A stretch of 64,000 nt of DNA from the NCBI GenBank assembly GCA_036847185.1, contig DAIUAM010000017.1, positions 1-64,000 of the forward strand, written 5' to 3'. The first letter of the stretch is position 1. Each line of letters opens with the position of its first letter. A program made the translations under genes and the position numbers. The notes below the pieces were generated by a model. The model made no database searches. It was not told where the DNA came from and saw nothing but the letters and a program-made list of their open reading frames with translations. The stretch comes from UBA4738 sp002413305. Its GTDB lineage: Bacteria > Actinomycetota > UBA4738. Of this stretch, positions 25,450 to 36,680 are shown piece after piece.

Positions 25450-26919
25450 CTAGCCGGCGTTCGCTCCCATGCCGGAGTCTTCCGGGCCGTGGCCCTCATC
25501 CTCGTAGGGCGCGTCGGAACCGTAGAACCCACCCGAGGTGCCGGTCTCCCCGCCGGTACCGGCGAACCACGAGCGGGGTTCGGGCCCGGCGTCGCCGCCC
25601 TCGTACTCGGTCTCGCCTTTCAAGCCGGACGGGGTGAGGAGCAGCGGCGGGTTGCCGACGGATGCCAGCTCGGCAAGGTCCGCGTCGATCGAAGAGATCG
25701 CGTCGGCCATGGGGGCCAGGGCCTGGCGGATCCGCTCGGGGACGCCTTCGACCTGGGAGCGAACGTCGTTCACCTTCGCCTGAACCGTCAGGACGACCGG
25801 TTCGATCTGCTCCCGCCAGGCGGCGAAGCGGGCGACCTCCGCCTGGACCTCGCGCCACAGTCGGTCGGCCTCGGCCACCTGCTGCTCCATGCTCTCCCGC
25901 GCCCGCTCGACGATCCGCGCCGCCGACTCCTCCGCGGCGCTCAGGATCCCGGCGATCTCGTCCGACAGGAACCGCGAGGTCATCTCCGCCGTGCGGTCCG
26001 GCTCGGGTTCGGGCTCGGGCTCAGCGACGGCGGCCGGCACGTCGGCCTGGCTCCAGCCCGGCGAGTCGCTCGGGTGCTCTTCGACCCCCGGCGTCATGAC
26101 CTCGGACTGGGATGCATCGGTCTCGAACGGGTGGTTCTGGCCGAACTCCATCGGCGATTCCTGCGGGGCTGCCACTGCGACCTCCTCGGGGTGGGTGTGC
26201 TCGGGTTCCGTCTGGTACGGGGCCTCTTCGGCCGGCTGCTGCTCGGCCTCCGCCTGCCGCTCCGGATGGGACGGCGGCACGTCGAAATCGTCCGCGCCGT
26301 CGAACAGCGGGGGAACCGGCGGTTCGGGGTCCTCCCCGGCGGACGGGATGTCGTAGAGGCCGCCGGCATCGCTGATCTCGTAGCGGGGGACCGGGGGCTC
26401 GTCCTGGCCCGCGTAGGCGGAATCCCAGCTCTCGAACAGGAACTCGTCGTCCGATGCGGCGGGGGCCGGCGGGGGGGTGTCGGCGAGCGGAGCCACCTCG
26501 AACGACGGCGCCTCATAGCTGGTGGCGAACGCGTCCGGCGGGGAGGTCTCCGGCGCGTCCTCCACGGCGAAAGGCTCCGCCGGGTCGTCAGGCTCCACGG
26601 ATCCGGATGGCTCGGAAGGTGCGGGTTCGGGCGCTCCCAAGGGTGCCGCTTCGGTGACCGGGATCGGGGGCATCGCCGCCTGGCGCTCCGCGACCAGGTC
26701 CAGCTGTGTGCGGAGGCGTTCGAGCTGCTCCTCCATGCGGCTGTTCCGTTCGCGCATGGACCCCATCTCACCCTCGAGCTCTGCGACCTTGGACTCGGCC
26801 GCCCGGACCCGGCCCTCGGCCTGCCGCAGCATGATGTCGCGGTCCGCGATGATCTGGTTCACCGCCGACCGCCGGTAGCCGAACACGCCCTTGCCGAGCT
26901 CCTGTCCTTCGCTCGTCAT
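25450..26919 (-). CDS. DivIVA-like coiled-coil protein with acidic disordered middle
   Basis: A 489-residue protein. Residues 8-80 match a DivIVA-type N-terminus (GKGVFGYRRSAVNQIIADRD followed by a long heptad coiled coil). About residues 90-300 are low-complexity, rich in Pro, Glu and Asp and probably unstructured. Residues 310-430 form a second coiled coil with a DUF-like EIAGILSAAEESAARIVERARESMEQQVAEADRLW pattern, as in actinobacterial Wag31/SepIVA-type proteins. The tail is Gly/acidic. Such proteins mark poles or septa and guide cell-wall growth. Start 26919 is supported by AGGAGGG at 7 nt. It is divergent from dnaK across 255 nt. Confidence 0.72.
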   Translation of the reverse strand: MTSEGQELGKGVFGYRRSAVNQIIADRDIMLRQAEGRVRAAESKVAELEGEMGSMRERNSRMEEQLERLRTQLDLVAERQAAMPPIPVTEAAPLGAPEPAPSEPSGSVEPDDPAEPFAVEDAPETSPPDAFATSYEAPSFEVAPLADTPPPAPAASDDEFLFESWDSAYAGQDEPPVPRYEISDAGGLYDIPSAGEDPEPPVPPLFDGADDFDVPPSHPERQAEAEQQPAEEAPYQTEPEHTHPEEVAVAAPQESPMEFGQNHPFETDASQSEVMTPGVEEHPSDSPGWSQADVPAAVAEPEPEPEPDRTAEMTSRFLSDEIAGILSAAEESAARIVERARESMEQQVAEADRLWREVQAEVARFAAWREQIEPVVLTVQAKVNDVRSQVEGVPERIRQALAPMADAISSIDADLAELASVGNPPLLLTPSGLKGETEYEGGDAGPEPRSWFAGTGGETGTSGGFYGSDAPYEDEGHGPEDSGMGANAG

Positions 26920-27073
26920 CGCAGACCCTCCTTCGCGCCGCCCACGTCGTCGCATGACGGTTCATTCCTACATCGAAAGCAGAAGTATCGGCAGCCGTCG
27001 GGCCCGGCTTCAATCCTCCTTTTGCCCGGATGGGCCGCAGGCGGCCCCGTCGCCGCTCATCCCCTCGCCAAAG

Positions 27074-27102
27074 TTGACAACAGGACACTTAACATTTATC
27101 CT
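27074..27102 (+). promoter_or_regulatory. Sigma-70-type promoter of the dnaK operon
   Basis: A perfect -35 TTGACA (27074-27079), a 17-nt spacer and the -10 TATCCT (27097-27102). The predicted start near 27109 leaves a leader of about 65 nt. Neither a CIRCE element nor the canonical HspR operator (CTTGAGT-N7-ACTCAAG) is visible, although hspR is in the operon. Confidence 0.75.
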
Positions 27103-27174
27103 TTGCAGTGACTTAGCTTGGCGCAGCTCACGGCGCTGGGCGTTCCGACGAGGAAGAAGAGGAGGCAGAGCCCT

Positions 27175-29043
27175 ATGCCACGTGCAGTTGGGATCGATTT
27201 GGGGACCACGAACTCGGTGGTTGTCGTTCTGGAGGGCGGCGAGCCGGTCGTGATCCCGAACGCGGAGGGCGCGAGGACCACCCCATCGGTCGTCGGGTTC
27301 TCCAAGACCGGAGAGATCGTGGTCGGGGAGGTCGCCAAGCGGCAGGCCATCACCAACCCCGACCGGACGATCCGTTCGATCAAGCGCCAGATGGGGCGCA
27401 AGGACGCATCCGTGGACATCGACGGCAAGAAGTGGACGCCCCAGGAGATCTCGGCGCAGATCCTCGGGAAGCTGAAGCGCGACGCCGAGTCCTACCTGGG
27501 CGACAAGGTCACCCAGGCGGTCATCACGGTCCCTGCGTACTTCGACGACTCCCAGCGCCAGGCCACCAACGAGGCCGGACAGATCGCCGGGCTCGAAGTG
27601 CTTCGGATCATCAACGAGCCGACGTCGGCCGCACTGGCATACGGGCTCGACAAGCAGCACGACCAGACGATCCTGGTCTTCGACCTGGGCGGAGGGACCT
27701 TCGACGTGTCGCTGCTCGAGATCGGCGAGGGGGTCTTCGAGGTCAAGGCGACCGCCGGGAACACCCAGCTCGGCGGCGACGACTGGGACCAGCGGGTCAT
27801 CGACTGGCTGGTGACGCAGTTCAAGAACGGCCACGGCGTCGACCTCTCGAAGGACCGGATGGCCATGCAGCGCCTGAAGGAGGCCGCGGAGAAGGCGAAG
27901 ATCGAGCTCAGCCAGGTCACGGAGACCACGATCAACCTGCCGTTCATCACCGCGACCGCCGACGGCCCGCTCCACCTGGAAGAGAAGCTCAGCCGGGCGG
28001 AGTTCGAACGCATGACCGCCGATCTGGTCGAAGCGTGCGCCGGACCGTTCCACCAGGCCGTGAAGGACTGGGGCAAGGACGTGTCGGCCATCGATCACGT
28101 GGTATTGGTCGGCGGTTCGACCCGCATGCCGATGATCCAGGACCTGGTCCGCAAGCTGACCGGGGGCAAGGAGCCTCACAAGGGCGTCAACCCGGACGAG
28201 GTCGTGGCGATCGGCGCGGCCATCCAGGCCGGCGTGCTGAAGGGCGACGTGAAGGACATCCTGTTGCTGGACGTCACCCCACTCTCTCTGGGCGTGGAGA
28301 CGAAGGGCGGTATCTTCACCAAGCTGATCGAACGCAACACGACCATCCCCACCCGCAAGAGCGAGATCTTCACCACCGCGGACGACAACCAGACCACGGT
28401 GGAGGTCCACGTCCTGCAGGGCGAGGCCGAGACGGTGTTCTCGCCGGGAGTGCGTTCCCTGGGCAAGTTCCACCTGATGGGCGTCCCGCCGGCGCCGAGG
28501 GGCGTGCCGCAGATCGAGGTCGCCTTCGACATCGACGCGAACGGCATCGTGAACGTGAGCGCGAAGGACCTCGCCACCGGCAAGGAGCAGCAGATGACCA
28601 TCACCGGCGGGACGGCCCTGTCCAAGGACGAGATCGACCGGATGCAGCAGGAGGCCTCCAAGTTCGCGGAGGAGGACCACAAGCGCCGCGAGGCCGCGGA
28701 GGCCCGCAACCAGGCCGACCAGCTCACCTATCAGGTCGACAAGGCGCTGGTCGAGTACGGCGACAAGGTGCCGGCCGATGAGCGGGAGGCCGTGGTCAAG
28801 GCGAACGACGAGGTCAAGGAGGCCCTGAAGGGCGAGGACGTCGAACGGATCACGTCCACGACCGAGACGCTGATGCAGGCCTTCCAGCGGATCGGCCAGG
28901 CCGTGTACGCCAACCAGCAGGCCCAGGCCGGGACCGCCCAGGCCGCGGCAGGCGGCGGCGGCTCGGAGCCGGACGACGCGTCCTCCTCCAGCGAGGGCGA
29001 CGTGGTCGAGGGAGAGATCGTCGACGAGGGAGGTGCCTCGTGA
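27175..29043 (+). CDS. dnaK: Hsp70 chaperone DnaK
   Basis: A 622-residue ATP-dependent chaperone. The nucleotide-binding domain has VGIDLGTTNSVV, VITVPAYFDDSQRQAT, INEPTSAALAYGL, VFDLGGGTFDVSLLEIGEGVFEV and VLVGGSTRMPMIQ. The substrate-binding domain follows the DVTPLSLGVET linker region, with a lid rich in helices and a Gly/Ser/acidic tail ending EGEIVDEGGAS. The start at 27175 follows GAGGAGG and the conserved MPRAVGIDLGTT. It is first in dnaK-grpE-dnaJ-hspR-clpB, the actinobacterial heat-shock operon, and is presumably repressed by HspR with DnaK as co-repressor, as known in Streptomyces. Confidence 0.97.
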   Translation: MPRAVGIDLGTTNSVVVVLEGGEPVVIPNAEGARTTPSVVGFSKTGEIVVGEVAKRQAITNPDRTIRSIKRQMGRKDASVDIDGKKWTPQEISAQILGKLKRDAESYLGDKVTQAVITVPAYFDDSQRQATNEAGQIAGLEVLRIINEPTSAALAYGLDKQHDQTILVFDLGGGTFDVSLLEIGEGVFEVKATAGNTQLGGDDWDQRVIDWLVTQFKNGHGVDLSKDRMAMQRLKEAAEKAKIELSQVTETTINLPFITATADGPLHLEEKLSRAEFERMTADLVEACAGPFHQAVKDWGKDVSAIDHVVLVGGSTRMPMIQDLVRKLTGGKEPHKGVNPDEVVAIGAAIQAGVLKGDVKDILLLDVTPLSLGVETKGGIFTKLIERNTTIPTRKSEIFTTADDNQTTVEVHVLQGEAETVFSPGVRSLGKFHLMGVPPAPRGVPQIEVAFDIDANGIVNVSAKDLATGKEQQMTITGGTALSKDEIDRMQQEASKFAEEDHKRREAAEARNQADQLTYQVDKALVEYGDKVPADEREAVVKANDEVKEALKGEDVERITSTTETLMQAFQRIGQAVYANQQAQAGTAQAAAGGGGSEPDDASSSSEGDVVEGEIVDEGGAS

Positions 29044-29089
29044 TGGCCGGACGCGGCACGGGGACGATGGTCACGACGAAGGCGATCGG

Positions 29090-29737
29090 ATGAGCGACCA
29101 CACCCACCGCGAGGAAGAGGAGGAGCGCCAGGCGGCTCGCCACGTCAGAGTGACCGACAAGCGCCGCGTCCACCACGCCGACGGGCCTGCCGAGCCGAAC
29201 GACCAAGCGGGCGAACGAGATCTCGGCGCTCCGGACACGCAAGGCCAGCCGGCACCGGTCGTGGGCGTGGCCGGCCCGGCAGGGTCGCGGGAGGAGCTCG
29301 AGGTGGCCCGCAAGCAGGCGGCCGAGTACCTCGAACACCTCCAGCGGCTGAAGGCCGAATTCGACAACTACCGCAAGCGTGTCTTGAAGGAGCAGACCCG
29401 CGCCGTGGAGATGGCCTCGGAGCCGCTGCTCCGCAGGCTGCTCGAGGTGCTCGACGAGTTCGAACTGGCCCTGATGGCCGCCGAGCAGAAGCCGGACTTC
29501 GATCGGTTCCTGCACGGCGTGGAGCTCGTGTACGCCAAGCTCCAGGAGATCCTCCGCTCGGAGGGTCTGGAGCGGATCGACGCGAAGGGCAAGCCGTTCG
29601 ACCCTGAGCAGCACGAGGCGCTGATGCAGTCGGGCGACGGGGACGGCGAACCGCGGGTGGCCGACGTTCTCCGCAACGGGTACTCGCTGCGCGGCCGTGT
29701 GATCCGCCCGGCCGGCGTCAAGGTCGTCCGGAAGTAA
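29090..29737 (+). CDS. grpE: Nucleotide exchange factor GrpE
   Basis: A 215-residue protein that releases ADP from DnaK. The N-terminal 80 residues are charged and disordered-looking. The long helix (REELEVARKQAAEYLEHLQRLKAEFDNYRKRV) leads into the typical four-helix dimerisation region, and the C-terminal beta domain has FDPEQHEALMQ and VADVLRNGYSLRGRVIRPAGVKVV. ATG 29090 starts the plausible protein; the alternative at 29033 overlaps the dnaK tail. Spacing to dnaK is 46 nt, and dnaJ follows after 31 nt. Confidence 0.93.
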   Translation: MSDHTHREEEEERQAARHVRVTDKRRVHHADGPAEPNDQAGERDLGAPDTQGQPAPVVGVAGPAGSREELEVARKQAAEYLEHLQRLKAEFDNYRKRVLKEQTRAVEMASEPLLRRLLEVLDEFELALMAAEQKPDFDRFLHGVELVYAKLQEILRSEGLERIDAKGKPFDPEQHEALMQSGDGDGEPRVADVLRNGYSLRGRVIRPAGVKVVRK

Positions 29738-29768
29738 CCGCACCGACCGAGAGGGAGCTGAGGCCGGG

Positions 29769-30935
29769 ATGGCGAACGGCGAGATCCGCCGGGAGTGGTT
29801 CGACAAGGACTACTACCAGACACTCGGCGTGGCCAAGAATGCGACCGCGGCCGAGATCAAGAAGGCCTACCGGAAGCTCGCCCAGAAGTACCACCCCGAC
29901 AACAACCCGGGGAACAAAGAGGCCGAGGAGCGGTTCAAGGAGATCTCGGCCGCGCACGACGTCCTGGCCGACGAGGACAAGCGCGTCCAGTACGACCAGG
30001 TCCGCGACATGGTGTCGTCGGGGGTGGGCTTCGGCGGGGGCGCCGGCGGTCGCGGAGGGCCCGGGGGCCGCGTCCGCGTGGAGGGGTTCCCGTTCGGCAC
30101 GGAGGGAGCCGACGGTTTCGGCGACCTCTCCGACCTGTTCGGTTCGATCTTCAGCGGGGCCGCCGGAGCTCGCGGCGGGCGGGCCCGGGAGCCGGCCCAC
30201 GGCGACGACCTGGAGACCGAGGCGCGGATCTCGTTCGAGGACGCGATGCGCGGCACCACGATCCCGCTCCGCATCCAGGGGCCAGCCCCCTGCCCGCGGT
30301 GCAAGGGGTCGGGCGCCGAGCCCGGCACGTCGCCGGTCACGTGTCCGACGTGCGGGGGGAGCGGGACCGTCGCTGCGAACCAGGGCGTGTTCTCGATCGC
30401 CCGGCCGTGCCCACAGTGCCACGGGAGCGGCCGGATCGTCGAGCACCCGTGCACGGAATGCCATGGCTCGGGGAGCGTCAGGCGGACCCGGGAGTTCTCG
30501 GTACGGATCCCGGCGGGTGTGCGGGACGGGGCCCGGATCAAGGTCCCCGGCCGCGGCGAGCCCGGCCCACCCGGCTCGCGTCCCGGCGACCTGTATGTGG
30601 TGGTCCGCGTCACACCGCATGAGCTGTTCGGCCGGAAAGACTCTGACCTCACGCTCAACCTGCCGCTCTCGTACACGGAGGCGGCCCTGGGCGCGAACGT
30701 GGAGGTCCCCACTCTGGACGGGCCGGTCACGCTCAAGATCCCGGCCGGCACGCCCGCCGGCAAGACCTTCCGGATCCGGGGAAAGGGCGCGCCGAAGGCG
30801 AAGAAGGGCGGACAGGGAGACCTGCTGGTCACCGTGGGGGTGAACGTGCCGTCGAAGCTCTCGAAGGAGGAGAAGGAGTTGCTCTCACAACTGCGAGAGG
30901 TGGAGAAGGAGCCGCGGGGGCGGCAGCGGGTGTGA
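29769..30935 (+). CDS. dnaJ: Hsp40 co-chaperone DnaJ
   Basis: A 388-residue type I J-protein. The J domain (about residues 14-80) has the HPD motif in AQKYHPDNNPGN, which activates DnaK ATPase. A Gly/Phe-rich linker follows. The zinc finger has four CxxCxGxG-type repeats (CPRCKGSG, CPTCGGSG, CPQCHGSG, CTECHGSG), followed by the C-terminal substrate-binding beta domains (VRIPAGVRDGARIKVPGRG, DLYVVVRVTPHELF). The length and order are normal. Its stop overlaps the alternative GTG start of hspR. Confidence 0.96.
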   Translation: MANGEIRREWFDKDYYQTLGVAKNATAAEIKKAYRKLAQKYHPDNNPGNKEAEERFKEISAAHDVLADEDKRVQYDQVRDMVSSGVGFGGGAGGRGGPGGRVRVEGFPFGTEGADGFGDLSDLFGSIFSGAAGARGGRAREPAHGDDLETEARISFEDAMRGTTIPLRIQGPAPCPRCKGSGAEPGTSPVTCPTCGGSGTVAANQGVFSIARPCPQCHGSGRIVEHPCTECHGSGSVRRTREFSVRIPAGVRDGARIKVPGRGEPGPPGSRPGDLYVVVRVTPHELFGRKDSDLTLNLPLSYTEAALGANVEVPTLDGPVTLKIPAGTPAGKTFRIRGKGAPKAKKGGQGDLLVTVGVNVPSKLSKEEKELLSQLREVEKEPRGRQRV

Positions 30936-30949
30936 GGGGGCGATGGACC

Positions 30950-31495
30950 ATGGGCAAGAGGGAAGGCTCGAAAGGACCGGAGCCGGTCCCGGAGGACCGG
31001 GCGGTCTACATCATCAGCGTGGCCGCCGAGCTGGCTGGGGTGCACCCGCAGACCCTCCGCATCTACGAGCGGAAGGGCCTGCTCAGCCCGGCCCGCACCG
31101 CGGGCAACACGCGGCGGTATTCCGAGCGTGACATCGCCCGGCTCCGCGCGATCCAGCGCCTGACCCAGGAGGAGGGGCTGAACCTCGCAGGGGTGAAGAT
31201 GATCGTGGAGCTCGAGAACGAGCTTGACCGCATGCGCCGGCGCCAGGAGGCGATCGAGCGGGAGCTCGAACGCGCCCGGGCGCGTCTCCGCGACGAGATC
31301 GAGGCCTACCGGCGGCGCCATCCATCGGTGGAGATCGTCCCGCTTTCGAGTGTGCGGCGGCTGGGGCTCCGGCTCGCCACCCGGCAGGCGGTCCCCTACG
31401 ACGCGGAGGACGAGCGGCGGGCTCCGATCGCGGTGGGCCCGTCCTCATTCGGCAGGTCCCGCCTCACGAAGACGGCCAAGCGCCGCGCGACATGA
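30950..31495 (+). CDS. hspR: MerR-family heat-shock repressor HspR
   Basis: A 181-residue MerR-type regulator. VAAELAGVHPQTLRIYERKGLLSPARTAGNTRRYSERDIARLRAIQRLTQEEGLNLAGV is the winged helix DNA-binding domain of HspR, and a coiled-coil dimerisation helix follows (LENELDRMRRRQEAIERELERARARL). In Streptomyces and mycobacteria HspR represses the dnaK operon and clpB with DnaK as co-repressor. The C-terminal 60 residues are longer than in typical HspR and are basic. ATG 30950 is 18 nt inside a GTG (30932) that overlaps the dnaJ stop; either may be used. Confidence 0.9.
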   Translation: MGKREGSKGPEPVPEDRAVYIISVAAELAGVHPQTLRIYERKGLLSPARTAGNTRRYSERDIARLRAIQRLTQEEGLNLAGVKMIVELENELDRMRRRQEAIERELERARARLRDEIEAYRRRHPSVEIVPLSSVRRLGLRLATRQAVPYDAEDERRAPIAVGPSSFGRSRLTKTAKRRAT

Positions 31496-31535
31496 TCGAC
31501 GCGAACCTGACATCGAGAGAGAAACGAGAACCCAT

Positions 31536-34130
<2,595 letters not shown>

Positions 34131-34170
34131 ACCGGCTTCACCGGTTCCCGTGCTGGTCGATACCTGAGGG

Positions 34171-34875
34171 ATGGGGCTGCTGTTCGTTCTCGTGTGGGTA
34201 TCGCTGACCGCGCTGGCCGGGGGATCCTGGCGGTACCTCGCCACCCGGCGGCGCCGCAGGATCTCGGCGTTCGCGGCGCAGATGGGCCTCTCGTTCTCCG
34301 CTGAGGACACCTTCGGTCTGGCCGACCACGCGTTCGACCTGTTCAACCTGGGAGACCTGGCGCGGTGCCGGAACGTGGTGTGGGGCACGTTCGAAGGCGT
34401 CGAGGTGAAGTCCGGCGACCTGTACTTCGTCAGCTCCTCGGCCGCCGTGCCGGCCGGCATGGACCGGCTGGAGCGTGGGGGCCTGCGGTTCGTGTTCGCG
34501 GAGACGGAGGTCGGCGCGTTCCTGCCGCACGTCTCCATACGCCACCGCGACTGGGTCCCCGAGGGGCTTCAGCCCAATGAGCTTCCGTTCGAGTCCGACG
34601 ACTTCAACCGCCGGTTCCTGGTGCGCGGGGACGACCGCCGGTTCGCCTACGAGTTCGTCGACATCCGGATGATGCAGTGGCTCCTGGACGTCTCCGACTC
34701 GCTCGAGGTCAGCTTCGAAGCCAGCGGGCGGCGCCTGATCGCGTACTGCCGGAGCTCGAAGGTCTGCACGCCCGCGCCGGTGCTGGTGGCCGTGAAGGGG
34801 TTCCGGGACCGGATCCCGGCCATGGTCCTGCGGGAGTACCCGCTGCACGTCGCGGTCGATCAGATCCCCTTCTAA
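34171..34875 (+). CDS. Single-helix membrane protein, DUF3137-like (paralog 1)
   Basis: A 234-residue protein with an N-terminal membrane helix (LLFVLVWVSLTALAGGSW) followed by a basic stop-transfer segment (TRRRRR) and a cytoplasmic domain. It is clearly homologous to the protein at 36681-37430: FESDDFNRRFLVRGDDRRFAYEFVDIRMMQWLL aligns with FESEDFNREFQVKARDKEFAYQLIDARMIRWLL. This core resembles DUF3137 proteins, which often accompany LemA. It lies 40 nt downstream of clpB and could be co-expressed. The function is unknown. Confidence 0.65.
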   Translation: MGLLFVLVWVSLTALAGGSWRYLATRRRRRISAFAAQMGLSFSAEDTFGLADHAFDLFNLGDLARCRNVVWGTFEGVEVKSGDLYFVSSSAAVPAGMDRLERGGLRFVFAETEVGAFLPHVSIRHRDWVPEGLQPNELPFESDDFNRRFLVRGDDRRFAYEFVDIRMMQWLLDVSDSLEVSFEASGRRLIAYCRSSKVCTPAPVLVAVKGFRDRIPAMVLREYPLHVAVDQIPF

Positions 34876-35017
34876 CAAGCAGGTCGGGGAAACCCCTACG
34901 CCCGCGACATCGGATATGGTGTGGGGGTTCACGGAAACACCTGGAGGTCGCCCCGATCGAGGACGGGGACCGGCCGCTTCGACCGTCCGCGGTGATGGCG
35001 CCGGCCCTGGGAACGCC

Positions 35018-36226
35018 ATGGCGAAGGTGGTGGACAGGACCGCGGCCGGCGGCGCCGCGCAGCCGTTCGGGCCGCCCGAGGGGCCGCCGGCTCCGCCGGG
35101 CCGGAAGCCCCTGCCACTCGCGCTCGTGTTCGCGCTGGTCGGGGTGGTGGGCAGGGTCCTGTGGGTCCTGGTCCGCCCGTTCGTCGCCGTCGCCAAGATC
35201 CTCTGGTGGCCCTTCAGCGTCCTGCTCCGGCCGTTCCGCCGCCCGGCGAGGGCGGTGGGCCGGGCGTTCCGGCCGGTGTTTCGATCCCCGGCGGGCGCTG
35301 CGGCGCTGGCCAGCGCGGTAGGGATCGCCGCCGTCGCCCTCCTGGTCAACCCGGCCGCCGGCGCCGGGGTCCACGGGTGCTATTTCGCCTCGACCGGCGA
35401 TCTCCGGCTGGTGCAGCCGGGCGCGACCTGCCGGGCCGGCGGGCGCCTGGTGGCGTGGAGTCCGTCCGGGGCGACGTGGGCGGGCACGTGGAGCCCCACG
35501 GCAACCTACGCGCCCGGGCAGATCGTCTCGGTGGGCGGCCGGGGGTTCGTGGCGGTCGCGCCGAACCTGAACAGCAGGCCCTCGACGTCGAACCCGGCGT
35601 GGCGGACGCTCTCCCGGCCCGTTGCGGCACCGGTGGTTCCGGGGTCGTTGCCGTCCCCGAGCCCCAGCCCGAGCAGCATCGGGCAGGTCGGCCCGGAGGG
35701 ACCGCCCGGGCCGGAAGGGCCGCCCGGTCCGGCCGGCATCCTCGGGCCGGCCGGCATCGCGGGGGCCACCGGACCAGCGGGTCCGACCGGCCCAAAGGGC
35801 GCCCGGGGGCCGGTCGGACCGTCCAACGCGTTTCGGGCGGTCGACGCTCGGGCGATCGGTTTGGCCGGCTCCACGCAGACGAGCCCGACCGCGCTGGTCA
35901 CGCTGAGCCTGGGGGCGGGCTCGTACCTGTTCGTGGCCAGCGCGAGTGTCACGGGAGATCACTCATCCTCCTGGGCGTGTCAGCTCTTCGACGGCACGAA
36001 GGCACCCGGCGCGGGTGGGGCGCTCGACGCATCCCTGATCACGATGCAGGTGGGTCCGAACGGGGAGGCGGTGGAGGGCGTGCTGCTCGGCAGCGCAACC
36101 TATACGGCGAACGTGACGATCACGGTGGGGTGCGGGGTCCCGACGGGTTCGCCCACCCCCGACCAGGCAGGGTCCGCGTCGAACTCGCAGGTCCTGGCGC
36201 TGAAGGTCGGCACCGAATCCCACTGA
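35018..36226 (+). CDS. Membrane-anchored collagen-like surface protein
   Basis: About 402 residues. A Pro/Gly-rich N-tail is followed by hydrophobic segments (ALVFALVGVVGRVLWVLV, then AALASAVGIAAVALLV near 100), a small extracellular Cys/Trp domain, and a chitin-binding-like WSPTATYAPGQIVSVGGRGFVAV segment. Then comes a short collagen-like Gly-x-y run of about 14 triplets (GPEGPPGPEGPPGPAG...), and a C-terminal beta domain typical of bacterial collagen-like tip domains. It is likely exposed on the cell surface. Start 35018 is uncertain, because an upstream GTG-type start near 34916 remains possible. It converges with the PPOX gene 6 nt away. Confidence 0.65.
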   Translation: MAKVVDRTAAGGAAQPFGPPEGPPAPPGRKPLPLALVFALVGVVGRVLWVLVRPFVAVAKILWWPFSVLLRPFRRPARAVGRAFRPVFRSPAGAAALASAVGIAAVALLVNPAAGAGVHGCYFASTGDLRLVQPGATCRAGGRLVAWSPSGATWAGTWSPTATYAPGQIVSVGGRGFVAVAPNLNSRPSTSNPAWRTLSRPVAAPVVPGSLPSPSPSPSSIGQVGPEGPPGPEGPPGPAGILGPAGIAGATGPAGPTGPKGARGPVGPSNAFRAVDARAIGLAGSTQTSPTALVTLSLGAGSYLFVASASVTGDHSSSWACQLFDGTKAPGAGGALDASLITMQVGPNGEAVEGVLLGSATYTANVTITVGCGVPTGSPTPDQAGSASNSQVLALKVGTESH

Positions 36227-36232
36227 CGCGGG

Positions 36233-36631
36233 TTACACGGCGCGTTCGATCTGGATGAGCAGCAGGCAGCGCCGGTCCCGAACCATCGCCTTCCGGTACT
36301 CGTCCCAGTCGGGGTGCTCCTTGCCGGCCGCGCGCCGGTAGTACTCGACCAGCGGTTCCATGGCCTCGGGAAGCGAAAGGATCGATGCGGTGCCGGTGAC
36401 CTGCACCGAGGCTCCGTAGAAGCGCTCCGTGAGCAGGCACACCGCGACCCTCGGATCGCGCCGGACGTTGCGGGCCTTTGCGGTGTCCTCAGCTGTGCTC
36501 ACCGCCAACCGGCCGTCGTCCGCCACGGCGACGACCACCGGCGTGAGCTGCGCCGTACCGTCCCGCCGGTAGGTGGCCATCACCGCGCGGTTGTTCGACC
36601 GGGCGAAATCCCGGGCCTGTTCGACATCCAT
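36233..36631 (-). CDS. PPOX-class (F420/flavin-dependent) oxidoreductase
   Basis: A 132-residue split-barrel protein of the pyridoxamine phosphate oxidase superfamily. DFARSNNRAVMATYRRDGTAQLTPVVV, LAVSTAEDTAKARNVRRDPRVAVCLL and the C-terminal RRCLLLIQIERAV are typical of actinobacterial PPOX enzymes predicted to bind F420. Such proteins reduce varied small molecules; the substrate is unknown. ATG 36631 has AAGGAG at 7 nt on the minus strand. It is divergent from the paralog-2 membrane protein. Confidence 0.85.
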   Translation of the reverse strand: MDVEQARDFARSNNRAVMATYRRDGTAQLTPVVVAVADDGRLAVSTAEDTAKARNVRRDPRVAVCLLTERFYGASVQVTGTASILSLPEAMEPLVEYYRRAAGKEHPDWDEYRKAMVRDRRCLLLIQIERAV

Positions 36632-36680
36632 GCCGCTGCTCCTTTCCGTCCGCATCCCTGGCCGTCATACTGACCGAGCC

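Noticed and set aside
26940..27120. HAIR or CIRCE operator upstream of dnaK
   Set aside because: No inverted repeat of either consensus was found on careful reading of the region.
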